DNA of 64,000 bases. It comes from Scilla litardierei. Lineage: Eukaryota > Streptophyta > Magnoliopsida > Asparagales > Asparagaceae. The translations under genes and the position numbers were made by a program. Every line of letters begins with the position of its first letter. The stretch's first letter is position 1. The stretch covers positions 571,445,281 through 571,509,280 of the forward strand of contig CM061142.1 in the NCBI GenBank assembly GCA_030789695.1, in the 5' to 3' direction. This document shows, one piece after another, positions 33,124-43,091 of this stretch. A model generated the notes under the pieces. That model saw only the letters and a list, made by a program, of their open reading frames with translations. It had not been told where the DNA came from and searched no databases.

Positions 33124-33887
33124 AGGGGGCACCGGCAGTGGCAGGCGGCAGGCAGCGGCGCGTAGAAGGCACCGGTAGGGCGCGGCGCGGCGGCGTGGAT
33201 CTGGGCGAGGCGCGCGGACAGCAGCAGCTCTTCGGCGAGGAGCGTTTGGCTGGCAGGCAGATCCGGGCGGACAGCAGCAGCAGCTCTTCAGCAGATCTGG
33301 GCGCAGACAGCAACAGGATTTTGGCTAGGCGACTTCGTGCAAGGCTCAGATCCTGCGCGAGGCGGCCTCGTGCGCGCGGACAGATCTGGGCGGCTTCGAT
33401 AAGGCGGCTTCGTGCGCGCGGACAGATCCTGTGGCGGGGCGGCTTCGTGCGAGGCTCAGATCCTGCGCGAGGCGGCTTCGTGCGCGCGGACAGATCTGGG
33501 CGGCTTCGATAAGGCGGCTTCGTGCGGGATCTGGCGGTGGCGGCGGGATCTGGCGTGGGGGGATCTGGCGATGGCGACCAAGGAGAATAGTAAATAAGCG
33601 ACCAAGGAGATCTGGCGATGCGAGCGGAGATGGCGACCAAGGAGAAGTCGTGGACGTCTCTTTTTCGTGGGGGGATCTGGCGATGGCGGTCGGAACTAGA
33701 AGATGACGGCAGGGAAGTCGACCAAGGAGAAGTCGTGCAGGATCTGCCGATGGCGGTCGGACGGCGACCAAGGAGAAGTCGTGCGAGCGGCGGCGCGCAG
33801 GCAGCCGGATCGGCGCGGCTAGGGTTTAGGCCTATTTTGGATTTTGCGGGAGAGAGAAAAAGACGGCTAGGGTTTAGGTTAAACCCG
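33124..33887 (-). repeat. GC-rich repetitive leader of E4
   Basis: Between primer site and gag start. A block of roughly 90-105 bp containing GGACAGATCTGGGCGGCTTC and GATAAGGCGGCTTCGTGCG occurs at about 33342-33430 and again at 33449-33525. Shorter GATCTGGCGATGGCGACC and CCAAGGAGAAGTCGTG repeats follow. ORFs here in several frames are repeat artefacts. Confidence 0.7.
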
Positions 33888-34015
33888 GCTCTGATACCAT
33901 GTTAGGAATAAACTCTCTTGTATTATTCCAATGGCAATAGCCCGATATATATAGAGTACAAGGAATGGTAAATAAGCACAAAAGACCCTATACAAAGAGA
34001 CATATACGTCTAACA
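33888..34015 (-). mobile_element. 5' LTR and primer-binding site of E4
   Basis: LTR 33900-34015. Immediately inside on the minus strand is TGGTATCAGAGC (33899-33888), the initiator-Met tRNA primer site standard in copia elements. The right end abuts GTATT, the second copy of the target duplication. Confidence 0.93.
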
Positions 34016-34440
34016 GTATTGATGGTGCTCGTGTGGAGAAGATCCTGGACATCAGTTCGATCACACTGAACAAGAACTCCGTTCCAAGTGAGCGCCAGTA
34101 TCAGCTCATGCATTCTTGTATCTACTCTGGCTCGGATTAGTAGTTTGTAACAAATCTATTGTGCAGGTGACGAGCGCCCTCATCCCTGGGGGGCATCTGC
34201 ATCGGGACACCAGCAATGACCACCAGAGGACTGAAGGAGAACGATTTTAGGGTGGTCGCAGACTTCATCTATGACGGGGTGCAGATTGCATTGGCAGCCA
34301 AGGCTCGCACCCCAGGAACAAAACTTAAAGACTTCATAGACTTCGTAGAGTCTCCAGATTCTGCTCTTTTGGCGGCCACGGCTGAACTCAAGAGGAGGGT
34401 TGAGGCCCTTACGCGCCGATTTCCCATGCCTGGCATGTAG

Positions 34441-35271
34441 GAACAAAAATCCGAGCTTTGATGTATTGGAAAAGGAGTGGGGAAACTCAGGACATGGATG
34501 CCTGAACTGTGCCGTGTTGCTCCTGCTGTCGAATAAATTACTTGCAGCAGTATGCGAACAATCGAAGTCGAATACAAATGGGAGCTCTTGATGTTGAAAT
34601 TTCTCTTTATCTACAGTATTGATGCATCTTGTGGTTGGGTCGTTTCTGTGATTTTATTAGTTATTTTCTACGACCACTATGGATGATCCGCCCCATATCA
34701 AGTATTGCATTTGTTATTGGGTTGTGCTATATACACTGGTTTCATATATATGTGGTGTATGTATTTTTTTGCCAGGAAAAAAACAACTGTCCCATCACTT
34801 GTTGCTTCACTCACACACTCTCTTATTTTTGGTAATTTTTTGGTATGAACACTATATACACTGCTTATCACACCGGTGTATATAGCACGGTCCTTTCACT
34901 TTTCCACCGAAGATATTTGTACTCGATAGCTATTTAAAGTATGGATACGGATAGGACATCAGCCTCGTCTTGGTCTTACTCTGTCTCAAAAAAATATATT
35001 TAGGTTCAGTTTTATGGATTTAATAGTTTGTGGATTTAATAGAAAAAATGAAAAAAAAAAATTAGTTTCAGTTCTGTGGATTTAATAGAAAAAATTGTTG
35101 TTTTAGTCTTAGGCTGTCTCAAAAAAAAATTAGTTTCAGTTTTATGGATTTAATAGAAAAAATATTGGATTGTAGCATTGGAAACTAGATAAGGATATGA
35201 AGAAGGTTGAAGACGTGTGAAATGATAGACTGCATGTAATTATTTATAGGATTTAATGTAAAAAAGGAGGC
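34441..35271. other. SHMT 3' flank and A/T-rich repeats
   Basis: Starts with the 3' untranslated region after the SHMT stop (an AATAAA at about 34533). From about 34980 to 35165, three imperfect copies of a CTGTCTCAAAAAAA...TTTTATGGATTTAATAG segment are found. No gene supported. Confidence 0.5.
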
Positions 35272-35393
35272 GATCAAATAGATCAGGTATCAAGACCCAA
35301 AAAGGTGGAAAGTACAAGCTGCACATGAGCTTGTACTCACTAAGTGGCCACCTTTTTGTGTCTTGGCATCTAATCTATTAGATCAGTTGTCAC
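35272..35393. repeat. 122-bp double-stem foldback
   Basis: An inner perfect stem AGTACAAGCT (35311-35320) pairs with 35328-35337 across a 7-nt loop. An outer stem of about 23 bp (35286-35308, containing CCAAAAAGGTGG) pairs with 35348-35370, and pairing extends weakly to both ends (GATC...GATC). It may be a small MITE or a hairpin RNA locus; no target duplication is evident. Confidence 0.7.
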
Positions 35394-35539
35394 CTACATA
35401 AATCTCTTATTTATATTCTAACTAGTCATAACCGTACCCGCGGGCACGGTTCATTTAAGATTTTCCATCGCGAAATCTTTGTTCCCGGAAAATTATTTTC
35501 ACAGCCAAAATTTAAAAGAACAACAAATTAGCTTAAAAT

Positions 35540-35760
35540 ATTTAGCGGCACGGACGCCTTCGGCGTGGGCGCCTTCGGTGCAGAACAACAAATTCATCGC
35601 ATGTGCCTTCGACACAGAACAACAAATTCAACGTGGGTGCCTTTGACGCAGAACAACAAATTCGACGTAAAACAACAATTTCGACGCGGGCGCCTTAGGC
35701 ACGGAACAACAAATTAGCTTAAATAAATTTAGCGGGCGCCTTCAGCGCAGGTGCCTTATA
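35540..35760. repeat. Short tandem repeats in H1
   Basis: About five degenerate copies of a GGGCGCCTTCGGCGCAGAAC / AACAAATTCGACG unit of roughly 35-45 bp; a related single copy is in H2 near 43440-43510. The GCGCCTTCGGCGC part is self-complementary. Confidence 0.6.
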
Positions 35761-36087
35761 CATATAACCCATGCCCTTGGGGCACTGTTCATTTAAAAAT
35801 CTTGGACCCGCTAATTTTAAACAAATATCAATAATTAAATCTCAATAATTATTAGGTCCCCTCAAAATCTTAGTTCCCAAAAATTTAGTTTCCCCTGAAA
35901 TATCAGCAGATGGGATCGAAATTGTGTGTGTTGGCAGCATCTCCCTCGTTCATTCTCCCACAGCTTGTGTTCATTCCCAAGATGAGATTGTGTGTGCAGA
36001 ACATTTTTTCATAACTAATATTAAATGAGTTGGTTTCCCTCCACTTTTGTTCCCTCCCAACAAATAAGTTTTCAAAAAAGTTTCAAT

Positions 36088-36245
36088 TGTTATGAATCAA
36101 CTACTGGGGGAGGAGCCCCCAGCTCTTTATTTATAGGCAAGTGGGGAGAATACAAATATGGGCTACATTGATATGGGCATATCTCTAAGATAGCCCAGAA
36201 TCTAAACCAACTCCGGTTAATAACCGTTCACAACACTCCCCCTTA
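36088..36245 (-). mobile_element. 3' LTR and polypurine tract of E5
   Basis: LTR 36088-36235, then on the minus strand AAGGGGGAG (36244-36236) immediately before TGTTGTGAACGG, confirming the orientation. It differs from the 42945-43091 copy at several sites, so E5 is older than E2. Confidence 0.85.
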
Positions 36246-36455
36246 TCCAGCCATAGGTGTGGGCTCTGCTCATGAATACTTCAGGATTCTGAGCATAGAA
36301 GAGTCTCACATGGGGTGGATACTTCGGGATCCTGAGTTGGTGAGATTTGCCTCGTTAAAACCTTTAGCTGTAGAAAACCATGTTGAAAAAACCATAGTTT
36401 AAGGGAAAAGAGTACAAACTCTCCCTAACTCCCCCTGATTTGTACAAGCTCTAAG

Positions 36456-39400
36456 CTTTCAGATCTCTTAGGCGTCTCATTCCAATCTTCTGTCCAGGCT
36501 TCCTAAAAGTGGCAGTAGGAAGGGCTTTAGTGAACAAGTCTGCCAAATTGTCACATTATTGCACTTGTCTGATGTCGATCTTGCCATCTCTCTGTAGCTC
36601 GTGCGTCCAGAAGAACTTTGGTGAAATGTGCTTTGTTCTGTCGCCTTTGATGAAGCCACCTCGTAGCCGTGCTATGCAAGCAGCATTGTCCTCGAACATT
36701 GTAGTAGGTTCGAGGTCTCTAGTCTTCAGTCTGGCGGTTGACAGAACGTGGTGGACAACTGAGCGTAGCCATATGCATTCTCTGCTTGCTTCATGGATGG
36801 CAATTATCTCTGAGTGATTGGATGAGGTCGCTGTCAAGGTTTGCTTGATGGATCTCCAGGAAATGGCTGTCCCACCATATGAAAACACATACCCTGTCTG
36901 TGACTTTACATTGTGGGGATCAGACAAATAACCTGCATCAGCATATCTAACAAGTGTAGATGATATTCTATTTTTGTAGAAGAGTCCAGAGTTGTAGACC
37001 CTTGGAGGTAGCGCAGAAGGTGCTTGACCCCGGTCCACTGACGCTGTGTGGGCGCTGCACTGTATCTGGCTAGTAAATTTACGCGAACGCTATGTCGGGA
37101 CGCGTGCAGTTTTCCAGTATTAAGAGTGCTCCGATGGCACTTAGATAAGGGACTTCTGGACCAAGTATATCCTCCCTCTCTTTCAGCGGCCGGAAGGGGT
37201 CTTTATGTGCATCCAGAGATCGTACCACCGTAGCTGTACTAAGTGGATGACATTGGTCCATATGGAATCTTTGCAACATTTTCTTTGTGTATGTGGTTTG
37301 ATGTAATAGGATTCCATCATTTAGATGTTCAACATGTAAGCCAACGCAGAATTTCGTTTTGCCTAGGTCTTTCATTTCAAATTGTTTTGTTAGGCTTACA
37401 GATATCTCAGTGATCTCTTCAGGAGATCCAATGAGATTCAGATCGTCTACGTAGACAGCAATTATTACGAATCCTTTTTCCTTTGTTCTTATGAAGATAC
37501 AAGGGCAGACTTCATTGTTATTGAATCCTTGTTTAACAAGGAATTCGCTGAGTCTGTTATACTACACCCTTCCTGATTATTTGAGACCATACAGTGATCT
37601 TTGCAGCTTAACAGAGTAGACGTCCCGAGGTCTATCTTTTAGTTCAGCAGGCATTGAAAAGCCATCAGGAAGTTTCATGTATATCTCATTGTCGAGATTA
37701 CCGTATAGATATGCAGTCACAACATCCATTAGCTGCATATCTATGCCTTCCTTTGCTGTTAAGCTTATCAGGAATATAAAGGTGATCGCATCCATGATCG
37801 GGGAGTATGTTTCTTCATATTCAATACCCAGTCTTTGGGAAAATCCTTGTGCTACAAGTCTAGCTTTGTAGCGTGCGATCTCATTATTTTCATTTCTTTT
37901 TCTTACGAATACCCATTTGTATCCCACAGGTTTGACACCAGTAGGTGTCTGGACTATTTGCCCAAAGACTTTGCATTTCTGAAGCAAGTCCAGCTCGTCT
38001 TCTATTGCCTGATTCCACTTTGGCCAATCATTTCTACGTTTGCATTCAGCAACAGAATGTGGATCATGATCATCGTCGCTTCCGGCGACATGAATAGCAA
38101 TGTGAAAAAGCGAAGTCATCGTTGACGACTGTACTCTTTCTGTCCAATACACAATTTAATGATATTTCCGTTTCTCCCAGCAGTTCCTGTGCATTGGATT
38201 CTGGGAGGGGAGAGGGTATGGACACGAGCTCGTTTCTCTGTGGGGGTATCGTCCCAAGGTCTCTGGATATTTTTCTTTTTCTTGGATTTTTATCCTTAGA
38301 GCCAGGTGGTCTGCCTCTTTTCTGCTGAGGTACAGCCACTTCTGCTGCTGGTGGATTGCATCCATCCTTTGGGATGTCAGTCCTAGCTGGAGTATTTGCG
38401 GCAGGGATGTGTGATTTGACAATCTTCTGGTTGTCAGTAAATGAATGAACTGTGTTCTGGATGTGTAAGATCTTCAGGATCTCATCATCACATTGTTTTG
38501 TTACCGTGTCATAGTGGGTCAAGCTTTTTGTATCCCACGTTAACATTTGTTTCGCACTAGACTTTTCAATGTCTAGGCCCATTTTGGGGAAATATGTCTC
38601 ATCAAAGTCACAATCTTCAAGACGTGCCTTAAAAGCGTCCCCCGTTTGGGGTTCTAGGTATCTTATAATGGAGGGTGAGTCAAACCCTACATAAATACCT
38701 AGGCGACGTTGAGGGACCATCTTGGTCCTCTGGGGTGGTGCGATGGGAATATAAACTACGCAGCCGAAGATTCTCAAGCGAGAAATGTTCGGCGACGTTC
38801 CTTATGCAAGTTGCATTGGAGAGAGACTCTGACCTCCTGAGGGTCTTATTCTCATTAATGATGCATCATGCAGAATTGCATGTCCTCATGCATCCACCGG
38901 CAACTGGGATATTAGCAATGGACGTGCAATCCATTGGAGTCTTTCAATTAGCGACTTAGATAACCCGTTCTGGGTGTGAATATGCAGCACCGGATGTTCA
39001 ATTTCTATTCCCGTTGCCTGACAGTATTCTTGAAATGACTAGGAGGTGAATTTTCCCGCATTATCCAGACGTATTTTCTTTATTTGGTTGTCTGGAAAAT
39101 GCGCACGCAACTTTATAATTTGTGCATGGAGCTTTGGAAAAGCTAAGTTGCGGGTCGAAAGTAGACACACATACGAATATTTCGAAGATGCATCAATCAG
39201 TACTATGAAGTACCGGAAAGGCCCACTATGGGATGGATGGGTCCACATATATCTCCGTGTATTTTTTCGAGGAAGCTTGGAGACTCAATATCCACTTTAA
39301 GTGGTGATGGCATTGTTATTAATTTACCCTTGAAGAAGTGTACACAAGGGAATTCTCCCTTCTAAAAAATCTTCTGGTTCTTCAAGTTATGCACATAAGA

Positions 39401-40987
39401 TTGTGATAAAATGCGGTGCATCATCACAGATCCAGGGTGGCCAAGTCTATCATGCCAAATTAAAATTTTGGCTGATGTCGGGCACTTCAGGTGCTCCGTC
39501 AAATTTGCTTCCTCTCTCCGAATCTTTGTATGGTAGAGGCCCGAAGAAAAGCTCTCAAAACGTTCAAGTATGGTTTTTACTCCATTTTCGTGAGACGTTA
39601 CATACAGTAATTCATTTTCTTTTACATTTGTTGTTTCCATGTGGAATCCGTTTAGACGGATATCTTTGAAACTTAGTAAGTTTCGTTTGGAATTCGGAGA
39701 GTATAATGCATCTTTAATTTTAATTTCTGTTCATTTGGGAAGCAACAAGGTTGCATTCCCAGAACCTTCAATTATATCCGATGGCCCTGAAATTGTATTT
39801 ACAGGGCTCTTATACGGTATAATGCTATGAAAATAGCATTTATGCTGAAGGATCGTATGTGTCGAAGCACTGTCTACCAAGCAGTCATGAGAGCATTCCA
39901 TCTAAAAAGATAATTAAAACATTTGCATTCAGAAACTAACTTTTATTCAGATGAAATCAAATTACATAAAAAGCTCTCATAAGATAGATTGTTCTGAAAA
40001 TAAAATGCTAAGATAAATGTAGAAGGCTAATCAAGCATGTCCTCTGATTCGAAGTCTTTTGCAGTGAACTTGATTGCATTATTTGTAGCCACCAGGTTTG
40101 TTTCAGATTCTTTTTCTTGCTTTATTTATACAGCTCCTGGAGATGCAGTAGGGTCCGGCACACTCTGGACCAGTGGTCTTTCATGCCACAGCTGTGACAC
40201 TGGTCTTCCCAATCCCTCTTGGGTGGGGGTGCATCATTTTTCTTGTTGTCATTTTTGCACCAGGTGAACTTGCGCTTCCCTTCATTCTTTCGCTGCTGTG
40301 CTTGGCCCTTGGCTCTTTTTTGTTGTCACCCATTCTGTGGTCTTTCTTTTCTTTTATTATCTCTCTTCTTTTTGAAGGAAGAGGTATAATGAGCTTCTGG
40401 TAGAGGGGCAGTGCCAGGAGGTCGCATATTGTGAGTGGCGAGATGAAGCTCTCTATTTTGTTCGGCCATGAGTAAACTGACAACGGCTCATAATACTTGG
40501 TGAACTTGCGTTCACGGTATTGATGCATAAGTATCACATCTTTTTCATGGAAAGACATATACGTCTTTTCCAGCATGCGATCTTCTGAGACTTTCTTACC
40601 ACACAACTTCAGGCGTGAGGTGATGCTAAAAAGTACCGAGTTGTACTCAGCAATGGACTTAAAGTCCTGCAGTCTCAGGTTCTCCCACTCATATCGTACA
40701 CTTGGGAGTATAACATCTCTCTGATTTTTTTACCTATCCTCAAGGGCGGTCCATAGCTCAAGTGGATCTTCGACCGTAAGGTACTCAGCCTTTAAGGTCT
40801 TGTCCATATGGCGGCGAATATAGATGATGGCTTGCGCCTTTTCTATATCGCTAACATTTTCTTTTTCTGTTACATCATCAATGAGGGACTTTGCCCGCAG
40901 GTGAAACTTCACATCTAGCTGCCAGCTTAGATAGTTTCTACCTGATGCATCCAGCACTTCGAAATCGACGCTTGCAATTTTAGCCAT
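36456..40987 (-). pseudogene. E5 gag-pol, multiply broken
   Basis: Pieces in order on the minus strand: gag from ATG 40987 (MAKIASVDFEVLDASG, stop near 40730, continuing 40700-40180), CCHC knuckle CHSCGMKDHWSRVC near 40190, protease DSAST near 39870, GAG-pre-integrase HDRLGHPGS (39362-39640), integrase core parts (39039-39248), RT N-terminus (37577-38152: KARLVAQGFSQRLGIEYEE, RSLYGLK), RT end (37079-37375), RNase H (36556-37038: RYADAGYLSDP, SNHSEIIAIHEASRECIW). Ty1/copia order. At least ten stops or frameshifts separate the pieces. No active product expected. Confidence 0.88.
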
Positions 40988-42067
40988 TTATCCAGCAGAG
41001 GACAAATATGCATGAATTAATATTATAATCAAAGAAACGTTTTCATGCGGAGGTAATATTGAATGAGAAGCTAAATGTGTGGATCGGCCAGTCCCACATA
41101 AAAAGTGTCCATAGTCCATACAGTCCATATTATATAATTTGCAGCTTAAAAGGGAAAATACAATTTTGGAAACCCCGTTGGTCCCATATAATATCTCCAG
41201 CTTCAATTGTTGCCTCCGTCTCTGTGGAAGGTGGTCTCCAAACTCTGATATTTACATAAATTCCTCACTACAATTTCTCTCAAAAATAAAAGAAAAGTGC
41301 AGGAAATAAAATGTGGGACTTAAACAGTCGATCCAAAAACCGCATTTAGCCATTCATGCAGAAATATTGTGCTCATCAACATTTTCATTCACAGACATCG
41401 CAGGCAGTTATATTCGCATGAGGATAAAGAATTTAATCACTTAATAATTATTGGACCACTGGGCAACGTCATACACTGTTAGGTTAGTTGACTAACGGCA
41501 GAGCGGTCGCATGATCTTCCTAATTATTAAGCTTAAATATAATGCACAACCACGCATACAATATCCACAGAATAAGCCAGTGATGTAAAGCATGAAATAA
41601 TGATTTTACAGAAGAAATCATTTGATGCAAGGGTTGTTAAAATTTGGGTTTAATCAACGAATTGAAGAAGAGCCCAAATGTGACATGTTCTATGTAAAAG
41701 GAAAGTTTTCCTTTTTAAATCATCCCAAAATTGTCCCCAAAAATCCCCTGTTAATATTAATTTTTAGTTCTCCGAAATTCCATCTTTGATCGCAATAAGC
41801 CTTTTAGGGCTTATTATATCCCCTTTAATTGTAATTTGACTCGTTTAAAATTTTTTTTGAAAAATGGTCTGCGGGCCTAAGGCCCGCAGAGTCGCTGTGG
41901 GCTTCAGGCCTGCAGTCTGAAAAAAAATTTCGAAAATGGGCTTCGGGCCCATTTAGGGTTGAGGGGTGGCGGCTAGGGTTAGCAGCCGCCGTCCCTCATA
42001 TAGCTGCCGCCGGTCGACGGCAAGGGGAAACCCCCCCGACGTTGGGGGGCTACAGGCGCGGCGGCAC

Positions 42068-42068
<1 letters not shown>
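40988..42068 (-). other. 5' leader of E5, gag-proximal part
   Basis: AT-rich sequence with no ORF support up to about 41860, then GC-rich repeats of GGGCCTRAGGCCCGCAG type (41872-41945). It belongs to the E5 transcript leader by position. Confidence 0.5.

Positions 42069-42118
<50 letters not shown>
42069..42118. repeat. Uninterrupted run of 50 C
   Basis: Fifty consecutive C on plus (G on the E5 sense strand). G-runs of this length can form quadruplex structures. Length may be unreliable in assembly. Confidence 0.9.
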
Positions 42119-42119
<1 letters not shown>

Positions 42120-42600
42120 CCGGAGGGGGGCGGGCGATCGGAGACAGATGCCCCCTTCGGGGGGTGCGGTGATGGCGAACGAGCCACCCCCCTTCGGGGG
42201 TGTAGCATCGCGTGAGAGCAGGCCGCCTCCCTCCGGGGGTGCGGCGTCGCGCGAGAGCAGGCTACCCCGCTCCGGGGGGTCCGGCGGCATGCGAGAATAG
42301 GCCCCCCCTCCGGGGGGTGCGGCGACGGCAAATAGGCCGCCCCTCTTCGGGGGGTGCGGCGTCGCGCAACAACAAACTGCCCCCCATCCGGGGGGCGGTG
42401 GCGCGCAGAAAACAAACCGCCCCTTCCTTCGGGGGGTGCGGCGGCGCCCAGTAACGAAAACCGCCCCCCCTTCAGGGGGGTAGCGGCGGCGCACTGGAAC
42501 AAAAAACCGCCCCCCCTTCGGGGGGCAGCGGCGCGCAGGGAACGAACCGCCCCCCCTTAGGGGGGGGTGCGGCGATGTTCGCAACGCCCCCCCCCCCCTT
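42119..42600 (-). repeat. G/C hairpin array in the E5 leader
   Basis: About nine units of 45-57 bp, each with a C-run and G-run around a short loop, for example CCCCCCTTCGGGGGG (about 42188, 42325, 42427, 42516), CCCTCCGGGGG or CCCTTAGGGGGG, separated by GTGCGGCGKCGCGCRNNA-type spacers. On the E5 strand the loops read mostly GAA closed by C-G. Overlapping ORFs of up to 201 codons with PPEGG/PPKGG repeats are translations of the array. Confidence 0.8.
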
Positions 42601-42944
42601 TGGGGGGATATAAGCCGTCAGTAATAGGGGGATGGATGAGAAAAATATGATTTTGGGACGAAGAGTTCGTCGTTTTTAGGCGATTTAGTAATTCTCCATA
42701 TCGATCTTGCGAGATCTATGGGTAGATCAATCATACATATGATAAAAACATCGTTTTTAGCGATTTTTATCTCTATATCCGTCCTCCGGATATAGCGACG
42801 GTTGAACGAAGCCCTACGCGGATGACGACGCTCGATTTGAGGAAGCCTTACACCGCGCGCGTGGATCTCCCGTCTCCCTTCGCCTTCGCAACGATCGAGA
42901 AATTTTTTTTGTGGAAAAATTTAGATGCTCGTGTGCTGATAACG

Positions 42945-43091
42945 TGTTATGAATCAACTAATAGGGGAGGAGCTCCAGTTCTTTATTTATAGGCAAGTGT
43001 GGAGAATACAAATATGGGCTACATTGATATGGGCCTATCTCTAAGATAGCCCAGAATCTAAACCAACTTCGGTTAATAACCGTTCACAACA
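42945..43091 (-). mobile_element. 5' LTR of E5
   Basis: 147 bp, TGTTATGAATC...CACAACA. The region inside (42933-42944) reads CGTTATCAGCAC on the element strand, the presumed primer site. Confidence 0.85.

Larger units (their letters stand above)
28683..34015 (-). mobile_element. E4: Ty1/copia retrotransposon with 116-bp LTRs, in SHMT
   Basis: 5333 bp, perfect 5-bp duplication GTATT (28678-28682 and 34016-34020). LTRs 28683-28798 and 33900-34015 are each 116 bp, TGTTAGG...CTAACA, differing at three positions. The minus-strand order is 5' LTR, primer site, repeat-rich leader, gag-pol, polypurine tract, 3' LTR. Only two coding lesions are visible, so the insertion is fairly young. It interrupts the SHMT coding sequence at an exon edge. 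Confidence 0.95.
27217..34440 (+). pseudogene. Serine hydroxymethyltransferase, 3' exons, disrupted
   Basis: SHMT is a PLP enzyme that interconverts serine and glycine with tetrahydrofolate. Exons with GT-AG borders: 27217-27321 (SLRGPRGGMIFYRKDP...), 27433-27519 ([13 protein letters not shown]...), 27600-27707 (...[12 protein letters not shown]), then after the E4 insertion about 34016-34087 (DGARVEKILDI...) and 34167-34440 (...TPAMTTRGLKENDF to FPMPGM stop). The first three are in frame, 35, 29 and 36 codons. The PLP-lysine region lies just upstream and is not seen. Lesions: E4 inserted in the first bases of exon 4; an apparent GGTAT duplication before it (28673-28682); a 2-nt deletion (GACGAGCGCC, about 34171) and a one-G insertion in the G6 run near 34188, leading to TGA near 34216. 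Similarity suggests the cytosolic plant type. Confidence 0.9.
36088..43091 (-). mobile_element. E5: decayed Ty1/copia element with ~148-bp LTRs, in H1
   Basis: 7004 bp. LTRs 36088-36235 (148 bp) and 42945-43091 (147 bp) start TGTTATGAATCAACT and end CGTTCACAACA. Flanks are TCAAT and TCAAC, a 4-of-5 match to a target duplication. Polypurine tract AAGGGGGAG (minus) is inside the left LTR. Next to the right LTR the minus strand reads CGTTATCAGCAC, a primer site seen in some copia families. Coding region about 36456-40987, and a long GC-rich leader 40988-42944. Confidence 0.9.

Noticed and set aside
34216..34440. Separate small gene starting at ATG 34216
   Set aside because: It is the last SHMT exon read from an internal methionine (MTTRGL).
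41979..42584. 201-codon ORF with PPEGG repeats and a glycine tail on the E5 strand
   Set aside because: It translates the G/C hairpin array and the C50 run; overlapping frames are equally open.
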